The translations under genes and the position numbers were made by a program. Below are positions 27,701 to 43,198 of a stretch of 64,000 nt of DNA, in pieces. Location: NCBI GenBank assembly GCA_964017155.1, contig OZ024861.1, positions 23,644,713 through 23,708,712 on the forward strand, in the 5' to 3' direction. The notes beneath the pieces are model-generated. The model ran no database searches, was not told where the DNA came from, and saw only the letters and a list, made by a program, of their open reading frames with translations. Position 1 is the first letter of the stretch; every line of letters starts with the position of its first letter. The DNA is from Oasisia sp. SBJ-2009 (lineage: Eukaryota > Annelida > Polychaeta > Sabellida > Siboglinidae).

Positions 27701-28029
27701 TGCGCTCCAACTCGCTGTCACCAGGTGGAGCCACTGGTTGCGTGCCAGGGGTCGTTTCCTGCCTTCCGAGGTCATCTGGCGTGGATATTGCCCGCCTGGG
27801 GCTGTCGTTGACGGGGGATGTTGGGTTTGATATCGCCTTCCTTGCTCTCACTCTCTGTAACAAGGCATCAGATGTATTGATGTTGTCACAGTTTAAATAC
27901 GTGAAACTAGTATCAGGGGTAGCTGGAGCTGATGCTGATTGAAAGAAGGAGTTTACAGGAGGGACAACATCAAAAAATTTGCTAGAATACTGATCATACA
28001 TTACCACATTCCTATATTATATAACTGCA

Positions 28030-28081
<52 letters not shown>

Positions 28082-28094
28082 ATATGTATGTATG

Positions 28095-28129
<35 letters not shown>

Positions 28130-28138
28130 CTATATACC

Positions 28139-28223
<85 letters not shown>

Positions 28224-31200
28224 TTGGTACATAAAAGAATACTGCAAAGAACATGGATATCAAAGGAAACGCCTTGTTCATTGGACATAAAGTCATTATA
28301 GAGAGCAACTACTGTATCACACACCACTGTAAATTCATGCATGCAAACATGCACACCCAATTCAACAGCAGATTTGATCTGTCATGAGACGACAAAAATA
28401 TATCACCAAAGTAACCAAACATGATGCAAACAATGCCATGCAGTATGAGAAACACGAGGGGAAAACACACACAAAACTCCACACAGATTTACAACACGTG
28501 TCGGAAGCCAAGATGCAAATTTGATTTAATGTACTTGTTCAATTAAGCGCTGATGCTCTAATGAGTATAGACCCCCTTTACAGCAGTGTCTGACATCAAT
28601 TTATGATAAAAACATATCATATTAGGTCTATCGTTTACTGCAATTACTACTGAACCAGTAGTTGGCGCCACCATTTGTCACTATAAAAGCAGCTTAATTA
28701 AGAATTTTTTCTTAAGAGTACTCTAAGCTTAATAGAATACATGTACCGTTGGCCATAACGGAAGCTGATTGTATTTCCTGCCCCCAGCTTCACTGAAGTA
28801 CCACTGTAAACTACTCCACATATGAAGGTGTTTCTAAATAAGATGCATTTCTGTTTTTGACCCAATATTACAACTGCGTGAATTTGTAAATCTGAGATAT
28901 GTTCAAAGATTAAGACATGACAGCTTCGTAAAACACTGCTCCAGAATCAAGAGCATTTGGCCGTTTCAATTTTAAAAGTAATTGTTGTTGCAAAAAGTAA
29001 TCAGTAGATTTATTAAGTAACAAAAGTAACAATGGGCCAGTGTGTTAACTATTATATTATGTATGAAATAACTAAAAGTATATAAAATAACTGAAACCAA
29101 TGCATCTTAATTATTCAGTAGAGTGTAAACAATTGTTTATTAGCATATGACTTTATATCGTGTTGAAAATTTTATAAACTAATGAGTCATCATTTATCTT
29201 TATTTTGTTCCCCAATCAGCCCAGATTCTGAGAATATTGAAGTTAAATATTTCATTATTTAAAATCCATAGTACACAACAAACACACAATACATATATAG
29301 AAATACATTAATGCACATGGATACACACATTTAATTTTTTTAAATCTACCAATCAACAACAACAATGGCACACATAGGTAGAATGTTGGGTCTAAAACTA
29401 CTTGGGCCATCAACCGTGACATGTAGAGTCCAGTGACCAACCTTGGGTGGGCTAATGCTGAGAGAGCCTGACGTGGATGTCTTCCTGGCATAGTTGTGAG
29501 TGGTGGGACACTGGTAGCAACACACAGCACAGGTTAGTAGGTTAGCATGTAGCACACACATCACATCCTAGTGCTGCAGAAGCTATTACACAGCACAAGC
29601 ATCACAGGTTCGTAAGTTAACACACATCACACGCATCACATGTTAGCACGCAACATGTTAGTAGGTTAGCACGCATCACATGTTACTTAGTACTGCAGAG
29701 GTTAGTACACAGCACATGAGTCATGCGCCATTGTTATGTAAGCATGCAGAACAAAACACATCACTGTTCATAACGCAGTACAACGGTCCTAGAGTTGTGA
29801 CAATAACACAAAGCCAAATGTGTTTATCTTAAATTACCATTACTTCCCTTTTAATTATTAAATCTGCATCCCATATTACAATAATGATAGAAATAAGGAA
29901 GTTGTAAACATGAATCTATACAATATTGGATTTGTAATCATTTGTTTACGCACTGCCTTTATACAATTAATCCGCTGCATTGATTTGTTCATTGTCAAGA
30001 AATACTCTATTATATTTTGATTAACTGATTTATTACTAAATAACAAAACATTTTCTTAATGAAAAGCGGTTTATTTTAAATGTCAGTGATCACTAAATAT
30101 AAATGTCAATGAATAACATAATGAATGCTATAAGTTCTTTGAAAGTTAACATTTCGTGTTGCAAAGAGAACCAACTGGAATAAGTGTTCTTGGTACTTTC
30201 ATTTGTTTTAAGAAAGCAATATTTAGCATGAGTTTTGTCACAGAACAGTTGTCCTCAGGTAAATGGGACACCCAGAGCGTAGGAGGTGTCCCAAGGAAAG
30301 GTGACGTTCCAAAGAAAGGGGGTGTCCCAATGCAAGTGGACATCCAGAAGGTGGGGGTACCCAAAGAAAAATGGAACTACAGAGGGTAGGAGTGTCCACA
30401 TGAAACAGGGACAGTCAGAGGGACGAAGAGGGTGTGTAGACTGTAGAGACGGGAGACACTGGTGAGACTCTAGACTGTAGAGACGGGAGACACTGGTGAG
30501 ACTCTAGACTGTAGAGAGGGGAGACACTGGTGAGACTCTAGACTGTAGAGACAGGAGACACTGGTGAGACTCTAGACTGTAGAGAGGGGAGACACTGGTG
30601 AGACTCTAGACTGTAGAGACGGGAGACACTGGTGAGACTCTAGACTGTAGAGAGGGGAGACACTGGTGAGACTCTAGACTGTAGAGACGGGAGACACTGG
30701 TGAGACTCTAGACTGTAGAGAGGGGAGACACTGGTGAGACTCTAGACTGTAGAGACGGGAGACACTGGTGAGACTCTAGACTGTAGAGACGGGAGACACT
30801 GGTGAGACTCTAGACTGTAGAGAGAGGGGAGACACTGATGAGACTCTAGACTGTAGAGACGGGAGACACCGGTGAGACTCTAGACTGTAGAGACGGGAGA
30901 CACCGGTGAGACTCTAGACTGTAGAGAGAGGGGAGACACTGATGAGACTCTAGACTGTAGAGACGGGAGACACTGGTGAGACTCTAGACTGTAGAGAGAG
31001 GGGAGACACTGATGAGACTCTAGACTGTAGAGACGGGAGACACCGGTGAGACTCTAGACTGTAGAGAGAGGGGAGACACTGATGAGACTCTAGACTGTAG
31101 AGACGGGAGAGACTGATGAGACTCTAGACTGTAGAGAGGGGAGACACTGGTGAGACTCTAGACTGTAGAGACAGGAGACACTGGTGAGACTCTAGACTGT

Positions 31201-34200
31201 AGAGAGGGGAGACACTGGTGAGACTCTAGACTGTAGAGACGGGAGACACTGATGAGACTCTAGACTGTAGAGAGGGGAGACACTGATGAGACTCTAGACT
31301 GTAGAGAGGGGAGACACTGATGAGACTCTAGACTGTAGAGAGGGGAGACACTGATGAGACTCTAGCCTGTAGAGACGGGAGACACAGGTGAGACTCTAGA
31401 CTGTAGAGACGGGAGACACTGATGAGACTCTAGACTGTAGAGAGGGGAGACACTGGTGAGACTCTAGACTGTAGAGACAGGAGACACTGATGAGACTCTA
31501 GACTGTAGAGAGAGGGGAGACACTGGTGAGACTCTAGACTGTAGAGACGGGAGACACTGGTGAGACTCTAGACTGTAGAGACGGGAGACACTGATGAAAC
31601 TCTAGACTGTAGAGACGGGAGACACTGGTGAGACTATAGACTGTAGAGACGGGAGACACTGATGAGACTCTAGACTGTAGAGACGGGAGACACTGGTGAG
31701 ACTCTAGACTGTAGAGACGGGAGACACTGATGAGACTCTAGACTGTAGAGAGGGGAGACACTGGTGAGACTCTAGACTGTAGAGAGGGGAGACACTGGTG
31801 AGACTCTAGACTGTAGAGACGGGAGACACTGGTGAGACTCTAGACTGTAGAGACGGGAGACACTGATGAGACTCTAGACTGTAGAGACGGGAGACACTGG
31901 TGAGACTCTAGACTGTAGAGAGGGGACACACTGATGAGACTCTAGACTGTAGAGAGGGGAGACACTGATGAGACTCTAGACTGTAGAGACGGGAGACACT
32001 GGTGAGACTCTAGACTGTAGAGAGAGGGGAGACACTGATGAGACTCTAGACTGTAGAGACGGGAGACACCGGTGAGACTCTAGACTGTAGAGAGAGGGGA
32101 GACACTGATGAGACTCTAGACTGTAGAGACGGGAGACACCGATGAGACTCTAGACTGTAGAGAGGGGAGACACTGGTGAGACTCTAGACTGTAGAGACAG
32201 GAGACACTGGTGAGACTCTAGACTGTAGAGAGGGGAGACACTGGTGAGACTCTAGACTGTAGAGACGGGAGACACTGATGAGACTCTAGACTGTAGAGAG
32301 GGGAGACACTGATGAGACTCTAGACTGTAGAGACGGGAGACACTGGTGAGACTCTAGACTGTAGAGACGGGAGACACTGATGAGACTCTATACTGTAGAG
32401 AGGGGAGACACTGATGAGACTCTAGACTGTAGAGAGGGGAGACACTGATGAGACTCTAGACTGTAGAGAGGGGAGACACTGATGAGACTCTAGACTGTAG
32501 AGACGGGAGACACAGGTGAGACTCTAGACTGTAGACACAGGTGAGACTCTAGACTGTAGAGATGGGAGACACTGATGAGACTCTAGACTGTAGAGACAGG
32601 AGACACTGGTGAGACTCTAAACTGTAGAGACAGGAGACACTGATGAGACTTTAGACTGTAGAGACAGGAGACACTGGTGAGACTCTAGACTGTAGAGAGG
32701 GGAGACACAGGTGAGACTCTAGACTGTAGAGACGGGAGACACTGATGAGACTCTAGACTGTAGAGAGAGGGGAGACACTGGTGAGACTCTAGACTGTAGA
32801 GACGGGAGAGACTGGTAAGACTCTAGACTGTAGAGAGGGGAGACACAGGTGAGACTCTAGACTGTAGAGACGGGAGACACTGGTGAGACTCTAGACTGTA
32901 GAGACGGGAGACACTGATGAGACTCTAGACTGTAGAGACGGGAGACACTGGTGAGACTCTAGACTGTAGAGAGGGGAGACACTGATGAGACTCTAGACTG
33001 TAGAGAGGGGAGACACTGATGAGACTCTAGACTGTAGAGACGGGAGACACCGGTGAGACTCTAGACTGTAGAGAGAGGGGAGACACTGATGAGACTCTAG
33101 ACTGTAGAGACGGGAGACACTGATGAGACTCTAGACTGTAGAGAGGGGAGACACTGGTGAGACTCTAGACTGTAGAGACAGGAGACACTGGTGAGACTCT
33201 AGACTGTAGAGAGGGGAGACACTGGTGAGACTCTAGACTGTAGAGACGGGAGACACTGATGAGACTCTAGACTGTAGAGAGGGGAGACACTGATGAGACT
33301 CTAGACTGTAGAGACGGGAGACACTGGTGAGACTCTAGACTGTAGAGACGGGAGACACTGATGAGACTCTATACTGTAGAGAGGGGAGACACTGATGAGA
33401 CTCTAGACTGTAGAGAGGGGAGACACTGATGAGACTCTAGACTGTAGAGAGGGGAGACACTGATGAGACTCTAGACTGTAGAGACGGGAGACACAGGTGA
33501 GACTCTAGACTGTAGAGACGGGAGACACTGATGAGACTCTAGACTGTAGAGAGGGGAGACACTGGTGAGACTCTAGACTGTAGAGACAGGAGACACTGAT
33601 GAGACTCTAGACTGTAGAGAGGGGAGACACAGGTGAGACTCTAGACTGTAGAGACGGGAGACACTGATGAGACTCTAGACTGTAGAGACGGGAGACACTG
33701 GTGAGACTCTAGACTGTAGAGACGGGAGACACTAATGATACTCTAGACTGTAGAGACGGGAGACACTGATGAGACTCTAGACTGTAGAGACAGGAGACAC
33801 TGGTGAGACTCTAGACTGTAGAGACGGGAGATACTGATGAGACTCTAGACTGTAGAGAGAGGGGAGACACTGGTGAGACTCTAGACTGTAGAGACGGGAG
33901 AGACTGGTGAGACTCTAGATTGTAGAGAGGGGAGACACAGGTGAGACTCTAGACTGTAGAGACGGGAGACACTGGTGAGACTCTAGACTGTAGAGAGAGG
34001 GGAGACACTGATGAGACTCTAGACTGTAGAGACAGGAGAGACTGATGAGACTCTAGACTGTAGAGACGGGAGACACTGGTGAGACTCTAGACTGTAGAGA
34101 CGGGAGACACTGATGAGACTCTAGACTGTAGAGACGGGAGACACTGGTGAGACTCTAGACTGTAGAGACGGGAGACACTGATGAGACTCTAGACTGTAGA

Positions 34201-37200
34201 GACGGGAGACACTGGTGAGACTCTAGACTGTAGAGAGGGGAGACACAGGTGAGACTCTAGACTGTAGAGAGAGGAGACACTGATGAGACTCTAGACTGTA
34301 GAGAGGGGAGACACTGATGAGACTCTAGACTGTAGAGACGGGAGACACTGGTGAGACTCTAGACTGTAGAGAGGGGAGACACTGATGAGACTCTAGACTG
34401 TAGAGACGGGAGAGACTGATGAGACTCTAGACTGTAGAGACGGGAGACACTGGTGAGACTCTAGACTGTAGAGACGGGAGACACTGATGAGACTCTAGAC
34501 TGTAGAGACGGGAGACACTGGTGAGACTCTAGACTATAGAGACGGGAGACACTGATGAGTCTCTAGACTGTAGAGACGGGAGACACTGGTGAGACTCTAG
34601 ACTGTAGAGAGGGGAGACACAGGTGAGACTCTAGACTGTAGAGAGAGGAGACACTGATGAGACTCTAGACTGTAGAGAGGGGAGACACTGATGAGACTCT
34701 AGACTGTAGAGACAGGAGACACTGGTGAGACTCTAGACTGTAGAGACAGGAGACACTGATGAGACTCTAGACTGTAGAGAGGGGAGACACTGGTGAGACT
34801 CTAGACTGTAGAGACAGGAGACACTGGTGAGACTCTAGACTGTAGAGACAGGAGACACTGATGAGACTCTAGACTGTAGAGAGGGGAGACACTGATGAGA
34901 CTCTAGACTGTAGAGACAGGAGACACTGGTGAGACTCTAGACTGTAGAGAGGGGAGACACTGGTGAGACTCTAGACTGTAGAGACGGGAGACACTGGTGA
35001 GACTCTAGACTGTAGAGACGGGAGACACTGGTGAGACTCTAGACTGTAGAGACGGGAGACACTGGTGAGACTCTAGACTGTAGAGAGGGGAGACACAGGT
35101 GAGACTCTAGACTGTAGAGACGGGAGACACTGGTGAGACTCTAGACTGTAGAGACGGGAGAGACTGGTGAGACTCTAGACTGTAGAGACGGGAGACACTG
35201 GTGAGACTCTAGACTGTAGAGACGGGAGACACTGGTGAGACTCTAGACTGTAGAGACGGGAGACACTGATGAGACTCTAGACTGTAGAGACGGGAGACAC
35301 TGATGAGACTCTACACTGTAGAGACGGGAGACACTGATGCGACACAAGTGTTACTGTTAGTAGAAGCACACACTGTCCTAGACGAGTGAAAGAGGCGAAC
35401 CTTGTGGAAGCTTTCTCGCAGCGAGGCGAGGGACGCGGAGTGCCACATGCGGGGCATGGCCTTCTGTGAACACAACGGCAGTGACAGACACCGACACACG
35501 CAAATGAAAGAAATACAACACAAAGTGCACAATAAAATAGGCAAACAAGTTGGGTAAACAAAGAAAGATTGTGATGTAGGATTTGTGATTAAAAGTTTTT
35601 TTAAATCAAAATATTACAAAAATATTAATTTGTTTATTTTGAAAAAATATTGATGTTTGATAACAGAACATAAATATAGCAATGATGTATTGAGAATAGG
35701 TTTGGAGGTGTCTGAGAATTTTTGTAAAAATGTATCTGATTTAGTTGCGATGGCTTGATTGTCATGTCACACCCCTTGTGACATCTCTTTCCCATCTTGT
35801 GAAAAACTTATGCAATAGAGCACCATCTCAACTTCTGTGGGAAGCATTCAGCCACACTGCAATTAATGAAAATTATTTGTACACAAATCTCCACCACTGT
35901 CTGTAGCCAGGTGGTCATTCTTACAGCTGAGTGAACTGTAGCAATGTAGAGTGAAAAAACTTGCCCTAGTTTCGACCCAGCTGCCCAGGGTTCAAACCCG
36001 GGTTCTCTTAGTCGAGATCCTGAACCTCCATCCACTGCACTACAGCACCACTTGTGATATGACATACGACTTTTGTGATGTCACCCTCTCCCCCTTATGA
36101 CATCACACTTGTAATATCACACTCTTGTGATATTGCCCTCTTGTAATAAATATCACCCGCCCCATCTGATGATATCACCCCCAGCTGTACCAACCCCCAT
36201 TCTCTCTGTCAGTGTATTTTTGCACAGACAACAGGAGTTCCCACAGACATGCGACAATTACACGGTCATATATTTAATGTCCCAATATTGTCCTTTTTAT
36301 GACCCCAGATCGAGGCACTGTCATTTATATAAAAGCCATTACCTGCCATTTCCCCAGTTAATACACACAAGTCAGTCGTTATAGGGCATGTAATCGACAT
36401 TACTGGGAATAAAGAAATAGGCTAACTGTAGATCACTGATAAGCATCTCCAGTTCCCTGGCATATTAATAGAGCCCCAGTAACTGAGTCAATGGTTCCTG
36501 TAATTGCATGTTTATTACTAGAATTTACAGATGATAAAACAAGTGCATAACATATTAAAAATATTAATATGCCGCCTGAAATTATATATAGCGTAAATAC
36601 ACATGTAATAATACTATTTAATGAGACACTTATGTAATTATAACTATGTAACATTTACGCATTCACACAATAGTTTCTCGAGTGATGTTTAAAATGTGTG
36701 CTGGTGATGTTAGGTAACAGATGTTGGTATAATATGTTTATTGTTACAACTTTCTTTATATAAATATTAGAAAAACCTATTTCTGGTATCTTGACAGCTA
36801 CTGAAGTTGAGTCTGTAGCAAAGTGTTTTATGTGTTTGGAGTTTGACATGGTGCCAAATAAATAATGAATTTTCTGGTCATGTCAAGAACTTCTAGCATG
36901 AGGTTACTCTCAACAGCGTTGACTGGGTACACAGAAAATATGACAACATAAACATGTGTGGCATAATGTAATATTTGGGCACATGTGACAAACAGTGGAA
37001 CGTTGTGACAAATGTTATTCAGATAACAACAGAGGCAGCAGTAATAATTTGTGCAATAAGTGCTCACATATAACAGGCATGCATAATAAAAATGTAGTGC
37101 ACAATTAAACAATGAAAAGTGTAGTATAACATAGAAAAGGTGTTTGTTTGCTTGACAATTTTTAATGTATTTAATTTTTGCGAGAACGACAGTCCAGATA

Positions 37201-40054
37201 TAGTGACGGTCTATTCTGGAATGCCATAAGTTTGATTTATAATGCTGCTAATTAACTGGTCACAGATAATACAATGACTTTTACATAGGTTTTATACCAA
37301 GACTAGATAATTTTGTCATAAACATACAGGCAATCAGGGTTCAAAATAACAAAAATTCTAGATGTTATTGTACACTTTGTACTGTAGACACAGATACAGT
37401 GCCAGACACACTTATTATTTGTTCAACTACTCAATGGCACCAAAGTGTGATAGGAAATAAGGACACAGGTCAGACTGTCAATGTGGGTGGTGTGTGTGAT
37501 AGAAATCAAATGATAGGATCATAATGTCAGTTATATAAACCGTGGCCATGCGATGAGAGAAAGAGAGAGAGTGGATGTGGTTACAACTTACCATGCAGCA
37601 TTCGCGGAACCTACGAGCATCGACGGACGTTGTGAAGTTGAGGCCCCAGTCATGCTCGTACTGCGAGTCTCTCCAGTGAACAAAACACTCTGACGTCTGG
37701 GTGAGCCTCGTGCCTGTCCAGACAAGAACACAGCTCAGTGCCATGCAGGTCAAGCCGAATAACAACACAATGTGTCGCTTTTGCCAAATCCTCTATGGGC
37801 AGGCGCAGCAGGCCACAAAGGACGCTCACACAGAAACACTTGAATGCTAGCCACAACTTGAGCAAAGCTCTCTAAATCATGCACTGTGCGGCCGCGCGTG
37901 ACCATTGTGCAGTCAGTCACGCGTGGCCGCACAATCTGCATCACCTTCAAGCTGGAAAAGATGCCACTTCACTGCATCTACAGGAAATAGGGTAATTTTG
38001 TTGGCATGTGTTATCATGTCAATAAGCTTGTTGGATCATTCTTGTGTTATTCTGTGCTTAGTTTCTTTATAATCCACTGTGATTTATATTAACTACAGGA
38101 CAGATCAAATGGTTCTTTCATGGCTTCTATCACTGACAGGTGTGCAATTGTATCAGCTAACCATGTTTAACTGAGCACAATATTACAATACCATCACCCA
38201 CATCCTAAATGTTTTGTGTTTCTAAACTAACACAATATACAGTATATCTTATTTATAGAAACAGATGTAGCTAGAGAATGTTATCAGTGGACAGGAAGTC
38301 AAAATCTGATATGAAAATCTATTTGGCATAACTCCACCACTGCAGTTTTGAATCAATGAACTACTCTATTATAAAGAATACTAATATCTATAAAATGCAA
38401 TGTTAAACTGATCGCTGCATATTTTTAAATACCATATACAGACATCACCAAAGAAGAAGAAGAAGTTTATTTGATTCACCACAAATATATTATTAAGCAG
38501 TGTTGCATCAGTTCTGATTTTAACAAAATGAGTATGTAATATTAATGGCACTGAGATACAATTTACAATCTATGTAAAGTTAGTTTCACACAAACCATCC
38601 CAGAACCTTCAATGTTGTCCTGAAAACTGTTATTGTCTCATTATATTGGCACAGGTAAAAGTAAAAAGTTGTTCAGAAGTACACTGTATAATGTTTATTT
38701 TGCACTTTGTATAAGTTGACAAATAACCAAGACCAGTCCTTACCAATAGTCACTGATATGTTTGTTACATGTGTACACACATGCCTCCCACATAACTACG
38801 TGCCTATATAATAATTTACATTGTGCCAGATGGTATCTTTACTATCAAGATTTCCATATCCCTTTGTACAATAATGACCCCTGTAGCCATAATGACATAA
38901 TATCTACCCTAACAGCATAATCACTAGTCGTCTATTTAAACGGCAGCCAGATAGCCTTATTACATTCCTCCAACCCACCCACTCGCGCCACTCAAACACC
39001 ATTACTACTGAGGACATGTTAGCTGGAATTCAATTACTGCATTTCACGAATAAATCTGCATTAGTCTACAAAGTTACCCATGTATACACCAGATGGCAGC
39101 ACTTGTCATAAGTCCATCTTACAGTTACTGGCCTATCTTGTATTTTACAGTTATGACTGTTTGTGTTTGTTACACACTAATTAGCACATGACCAGATCAG
39201 AGACCCAACATGTTAAAGAGGGTAGATATGCAATATTAACCCTTTCAGCTCCATCTGTCTGCACACAGCTGATTTGTCACGTTTCTTAGGGTTAATACCA
39301 AAAACTACCCATAATCACTTTTATGATTTATACTGGACAATAAACATATGTTACTTGCTTCTTCACAATGCACGACATCTGTGACTGTTCCAAACTACAC
39401 AAACTGTCTAATTATCATAATTTACATAGTAAAAAAATTGCTAAAATATACAACATAACAAACATCTGGTACATATATTTTGGGAAATTGTCTTCTGAGC
39501 CAAAGAGTTTGCATGCAGCACCTGGCTACTGGTCATGTAAACCTGTCGCTTGTTTACTAAAACGTGCTGCCAATATATAGTTCATCAAGTGCCCTAATAA
39601 CTGTCTCTAATTGCTTGGACTGGCTGAAAAACACGCAGTGTGTGCCACAGTGTGACCACTGTAACATAATTACTTGGTTGATGATCTACAAATGTGTGAT
39701 CACACGCGTGCACGCACGCACGCACGCACGCACGCACACACACTCACACACACACACTCACCCACACACACACACACACACTCACACACATACACACATA
39801 CACACACACAAACAAACACACACATACAAACACACGCACAGGCACACACACACACACACACATACACACACACAGACACACACACAGATACACACACACA
39901 CTCACACACACACACACAGACACACATACACACACAGACACACACACACACACACACACACTCACACACGCACACAAACACTCACACACAGACACACACA
40001 CAGACACACACACACATACACACACAGACACACACAGACACACACACACACACA

Positions 40055-40093
<39 letters not shown>

Positions 40094-40233
40094 CACACAC
40101 ATGCACACACACACACACAAACACTCACACACAGACACACACAGACACACAGACACACACAGGCACACACACACACACATAGACACACAGATACACACAC
40201 ACAGACACACACAGACACACACAGACACACACA

Positions 40234-40282
<49 letters not shown>

Positions 40283-40291
40283 ACACACAGA

Positions 40292-40324
<33 letters not shown>

Positions 40325-43142
40325 ACATTTATTTGGCTGGTGACACCACTTTGTGATCACACACTTACCTGGTTGGATGAGCTTGACGTCAAAGATCTTC
40401 TCCACGTGTCTGTTGTAGGCTGTGATCTGGAAGACAATCTCCGGTGTGTCCTGTATGCAGGTGATGTTGACAGGCACAACATCAGTGGAGACTGGCGCCC
40501 AACAGACGTCTCCCTCCTGCTCCTGCACTTCAAAGATCTCCGCCCACAGTCTACAAACACCAACAACACGTCATGACTTTCTCAACATGACGGACATTGC
40601 TTTAGAATTTCTTTTTAGTGTCATACACGTTTTAATCAGCGTGTGCTTTAGATTAATTTATAAATTTACATATATATTTACGTACGCAGTTTTAGTAAAG
40701 GTTTTAATTTGTTATTAATATATATAATTTACATACCAAGTTTGAGTACTCTACATCTTAAAAGCAGTGTTTAATTTATTTTAAATTTATTTATATAATT
40801 TACATACAAAAGTTTACTAGTGCATCTTAAAACCAAAAATTAATATGATTCATATTAATTTATATAATTTATATTTATATTGATTAATATACATTTAGTA
40901 TATTTCTTGTGCAGCGCATCGATCCGCCATGCGGGAATTAGCACTATATAAAAACTTAATTATTATTATTATTTTTTGTTTGTTTTTATTGTACAAATTA
41001 AATCACATGCCATATTGACTTGTGTAGTCAGACACAATGTCTTCACACACCACAACAAATATTTAAACAATTTGGACATTACAAACACAATTATCTTTGT
41101 TCCTATGCCTGCAGACATCAATACTGTGTGAGCTTTTATCAAATAACAAATACGTTCAAACTTAAGATGTCACAAAGTCGAAATAATAGGGCCGTTAAAT
41201 GAGACACAAGGACTCGTTGATAAATGTAGAGGTCTTTATTGGTGAATTGCTTTGCCACACGTGTGTTTATGCAGTAGATACGTCTGAACACATACGCAGT
41301 CTTTATAGTAGCTATACAGGATAGTCTATATTAAATTCTATTTCAGACATTCCAACCAAATATGTTCCAACAAAACTGAAATAACTGTTTTATTCACCAG
41401 TCTAGAAGATTCGCTGTGCTCTCACTCTACCACCTAAACACTGAGTGTTTTTACTTATCCTCTTTGTCCCCAGTGGGACATAAGGCCACAACAGAATAAC
41501 TTGGTTTTCCTGTTAAAAAAACAAATAACAGTTGACTTAAACGTCTGCTCCTTGGTCCAGCATCAGGCTGGTGTTCATTATTAATAGACAGTTCACTGAA
41601 CGGTTTATCCTGCAGCGGGAACATTGTGGCTTTCTGAACATCAAGACAATCTGTGGGATTAAGTAAGTAGTGTCTTCTACGTGGCTAACAAAGTTGTTCA
41701 TAATTTATCGGTGACTAAACATTCAAATAACAAAGTTGTTTGGTTTTAAAGAAAACTTGGCAGGCAGAATACCAGGCAGAAGTGATAATTGTAGTCCAAT
41801 CTTAAGAATATAACACAAGTAAATAAAATATAGGAACAAACAGACACCCTACAGGTTAACACAGTCTGACATGAACCACCCCTTTGGAATAAATGCATTT
41901 GATATAGTCTTGGACTGTCTTTGTACACACAGGATTTCATTGTTACAAACATTTATGTAATTCCAAATATAATATATACATAAACAAACTACTTAGTCAC
42001 AGGACGTGTCCAAATGTAGAATCATTCAGTCTAGTAACCAAGTTAAAACAAATACATCTGATATACATGTAGTCTAGGACCTTCCTGAAGTGCCATGAAG
42101 ATTATGGTACCAGTGAAAAACACCAGACAGACAGGGAGCCATGTGTTTGCATCTGGTTACACCCACCCACCCACCCTCCCACCCCCAGGGAAAGTCTGAA
42201 ATGTCAGCGTGAAGAAGGCCACAGTTAGTGTCTTGTGCTGGATTTTGGGGATTTCAGATAAATGCTATGCACCCTATATTTATTGTATGATCATATTTAC
42301 AGTGTATAGGGATGTGCCATTTCTTACAAATATGCTGTGATAAAGTGTACATTTTCTTTGCTTACTCAAAAAGGGTCAACTTAAATAACCTTTTGCAGTG
42401 GTTAAAACATAGCTAGTGTACAAATTGAAGTGAAAAAAGCATAAAAATAAAAAATAAAAACATGAAAGAGGACAGAACATGGATGGAACCAGGAACTACG
42501 GGATGACATTTTTGACAAATCTCACAAGACTAAATATTTTCATAAGTGTTTGTAACTGTCGCTTTAAGTTACGGGTTAATATATCAGCAGAGTCTGAAAA
42601 TGCCACATTTAAATGATAATGCTGGAAATACATGAAATATTTGTTAGCAATATTATAGATATGTTGTATGAATGTGCTTTGTACAGTAGTTGTGTGAAAC
42701 AAACTGGTTCTATTCGTATGAGGACGCCGTCAATTTACAAATTGGCGTTCACTGGAGTGAATCAGCTCTATGATTCATTGGCTCAGACCAAACCTGGTAC
42801 TCCTTATTCCAATAAAAACTGCTCAAGTTATAAATGGCAAGACACGACACCAGCTGCACACACTAATAGCATTAACAGTTATTTCATTGCCCAGCTGCAC
42901 TCTCCCTGACAAACCAGGGCAGCTGCAAACAACTCACATTTCAGCAACATTCTAGGTTAATAACAGGGCATTCAGTGGGTAGTTTTACGTCTGACAGGTG
43001 CAGAAAATAAGGCACATTAAACAGAAATGGAGAATTTTGTAATACTCTTTGGTGCAAGAGAATAATTATCTAACAAACGTTTTAGTATATGACACATCAG
43101 TGCTAAAGGCGAACACACACGCACAGGCACACGCACACACAA

Positions 43143-43198
<56 letters not shown>

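Noticed and set aside
27294..27830. 178-codon plus-strand frame opposite exon 6
   Set aside because: Shadow of the real GC-rich minus-strand exon; Val/Arg-rich without any family signature, while the minus strand splices in phase with its neighbours.
27855..28007. Upstream in-frame extension of exon 6 (about 45 codons)
   Set aside because: No AG in the correct phase with a pyrimidine tract was found upstream; the TTGTTACAG acceptor gives phase 0 and the conserved-looking [14 protein letters not shown] start.
30425..35335. Hammerhead-ribozyme-like CTGATGAG words in the 34-bp array
   Set aside because: CTGATGAG is present in many units, but the required GAAA core partner and the three stems are absent, and TGGTG variants are equally common.
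37650..37950. Possible extra sif exon (minus-strand frames of 66-71 codons upstream of exon 3)
   Set aside because: Exons 2 and 3 already join in phase within a conserved domain, and the frame contains no family motif. Kept only as a curiosity together with the palindrome.
39564..40576. 259- and 300-codon His/Thr-rich frames over CA repeats
   Set aside because: Translation of a CA microsatellite; the true coding part nearby is exon 2 on the minus strand.
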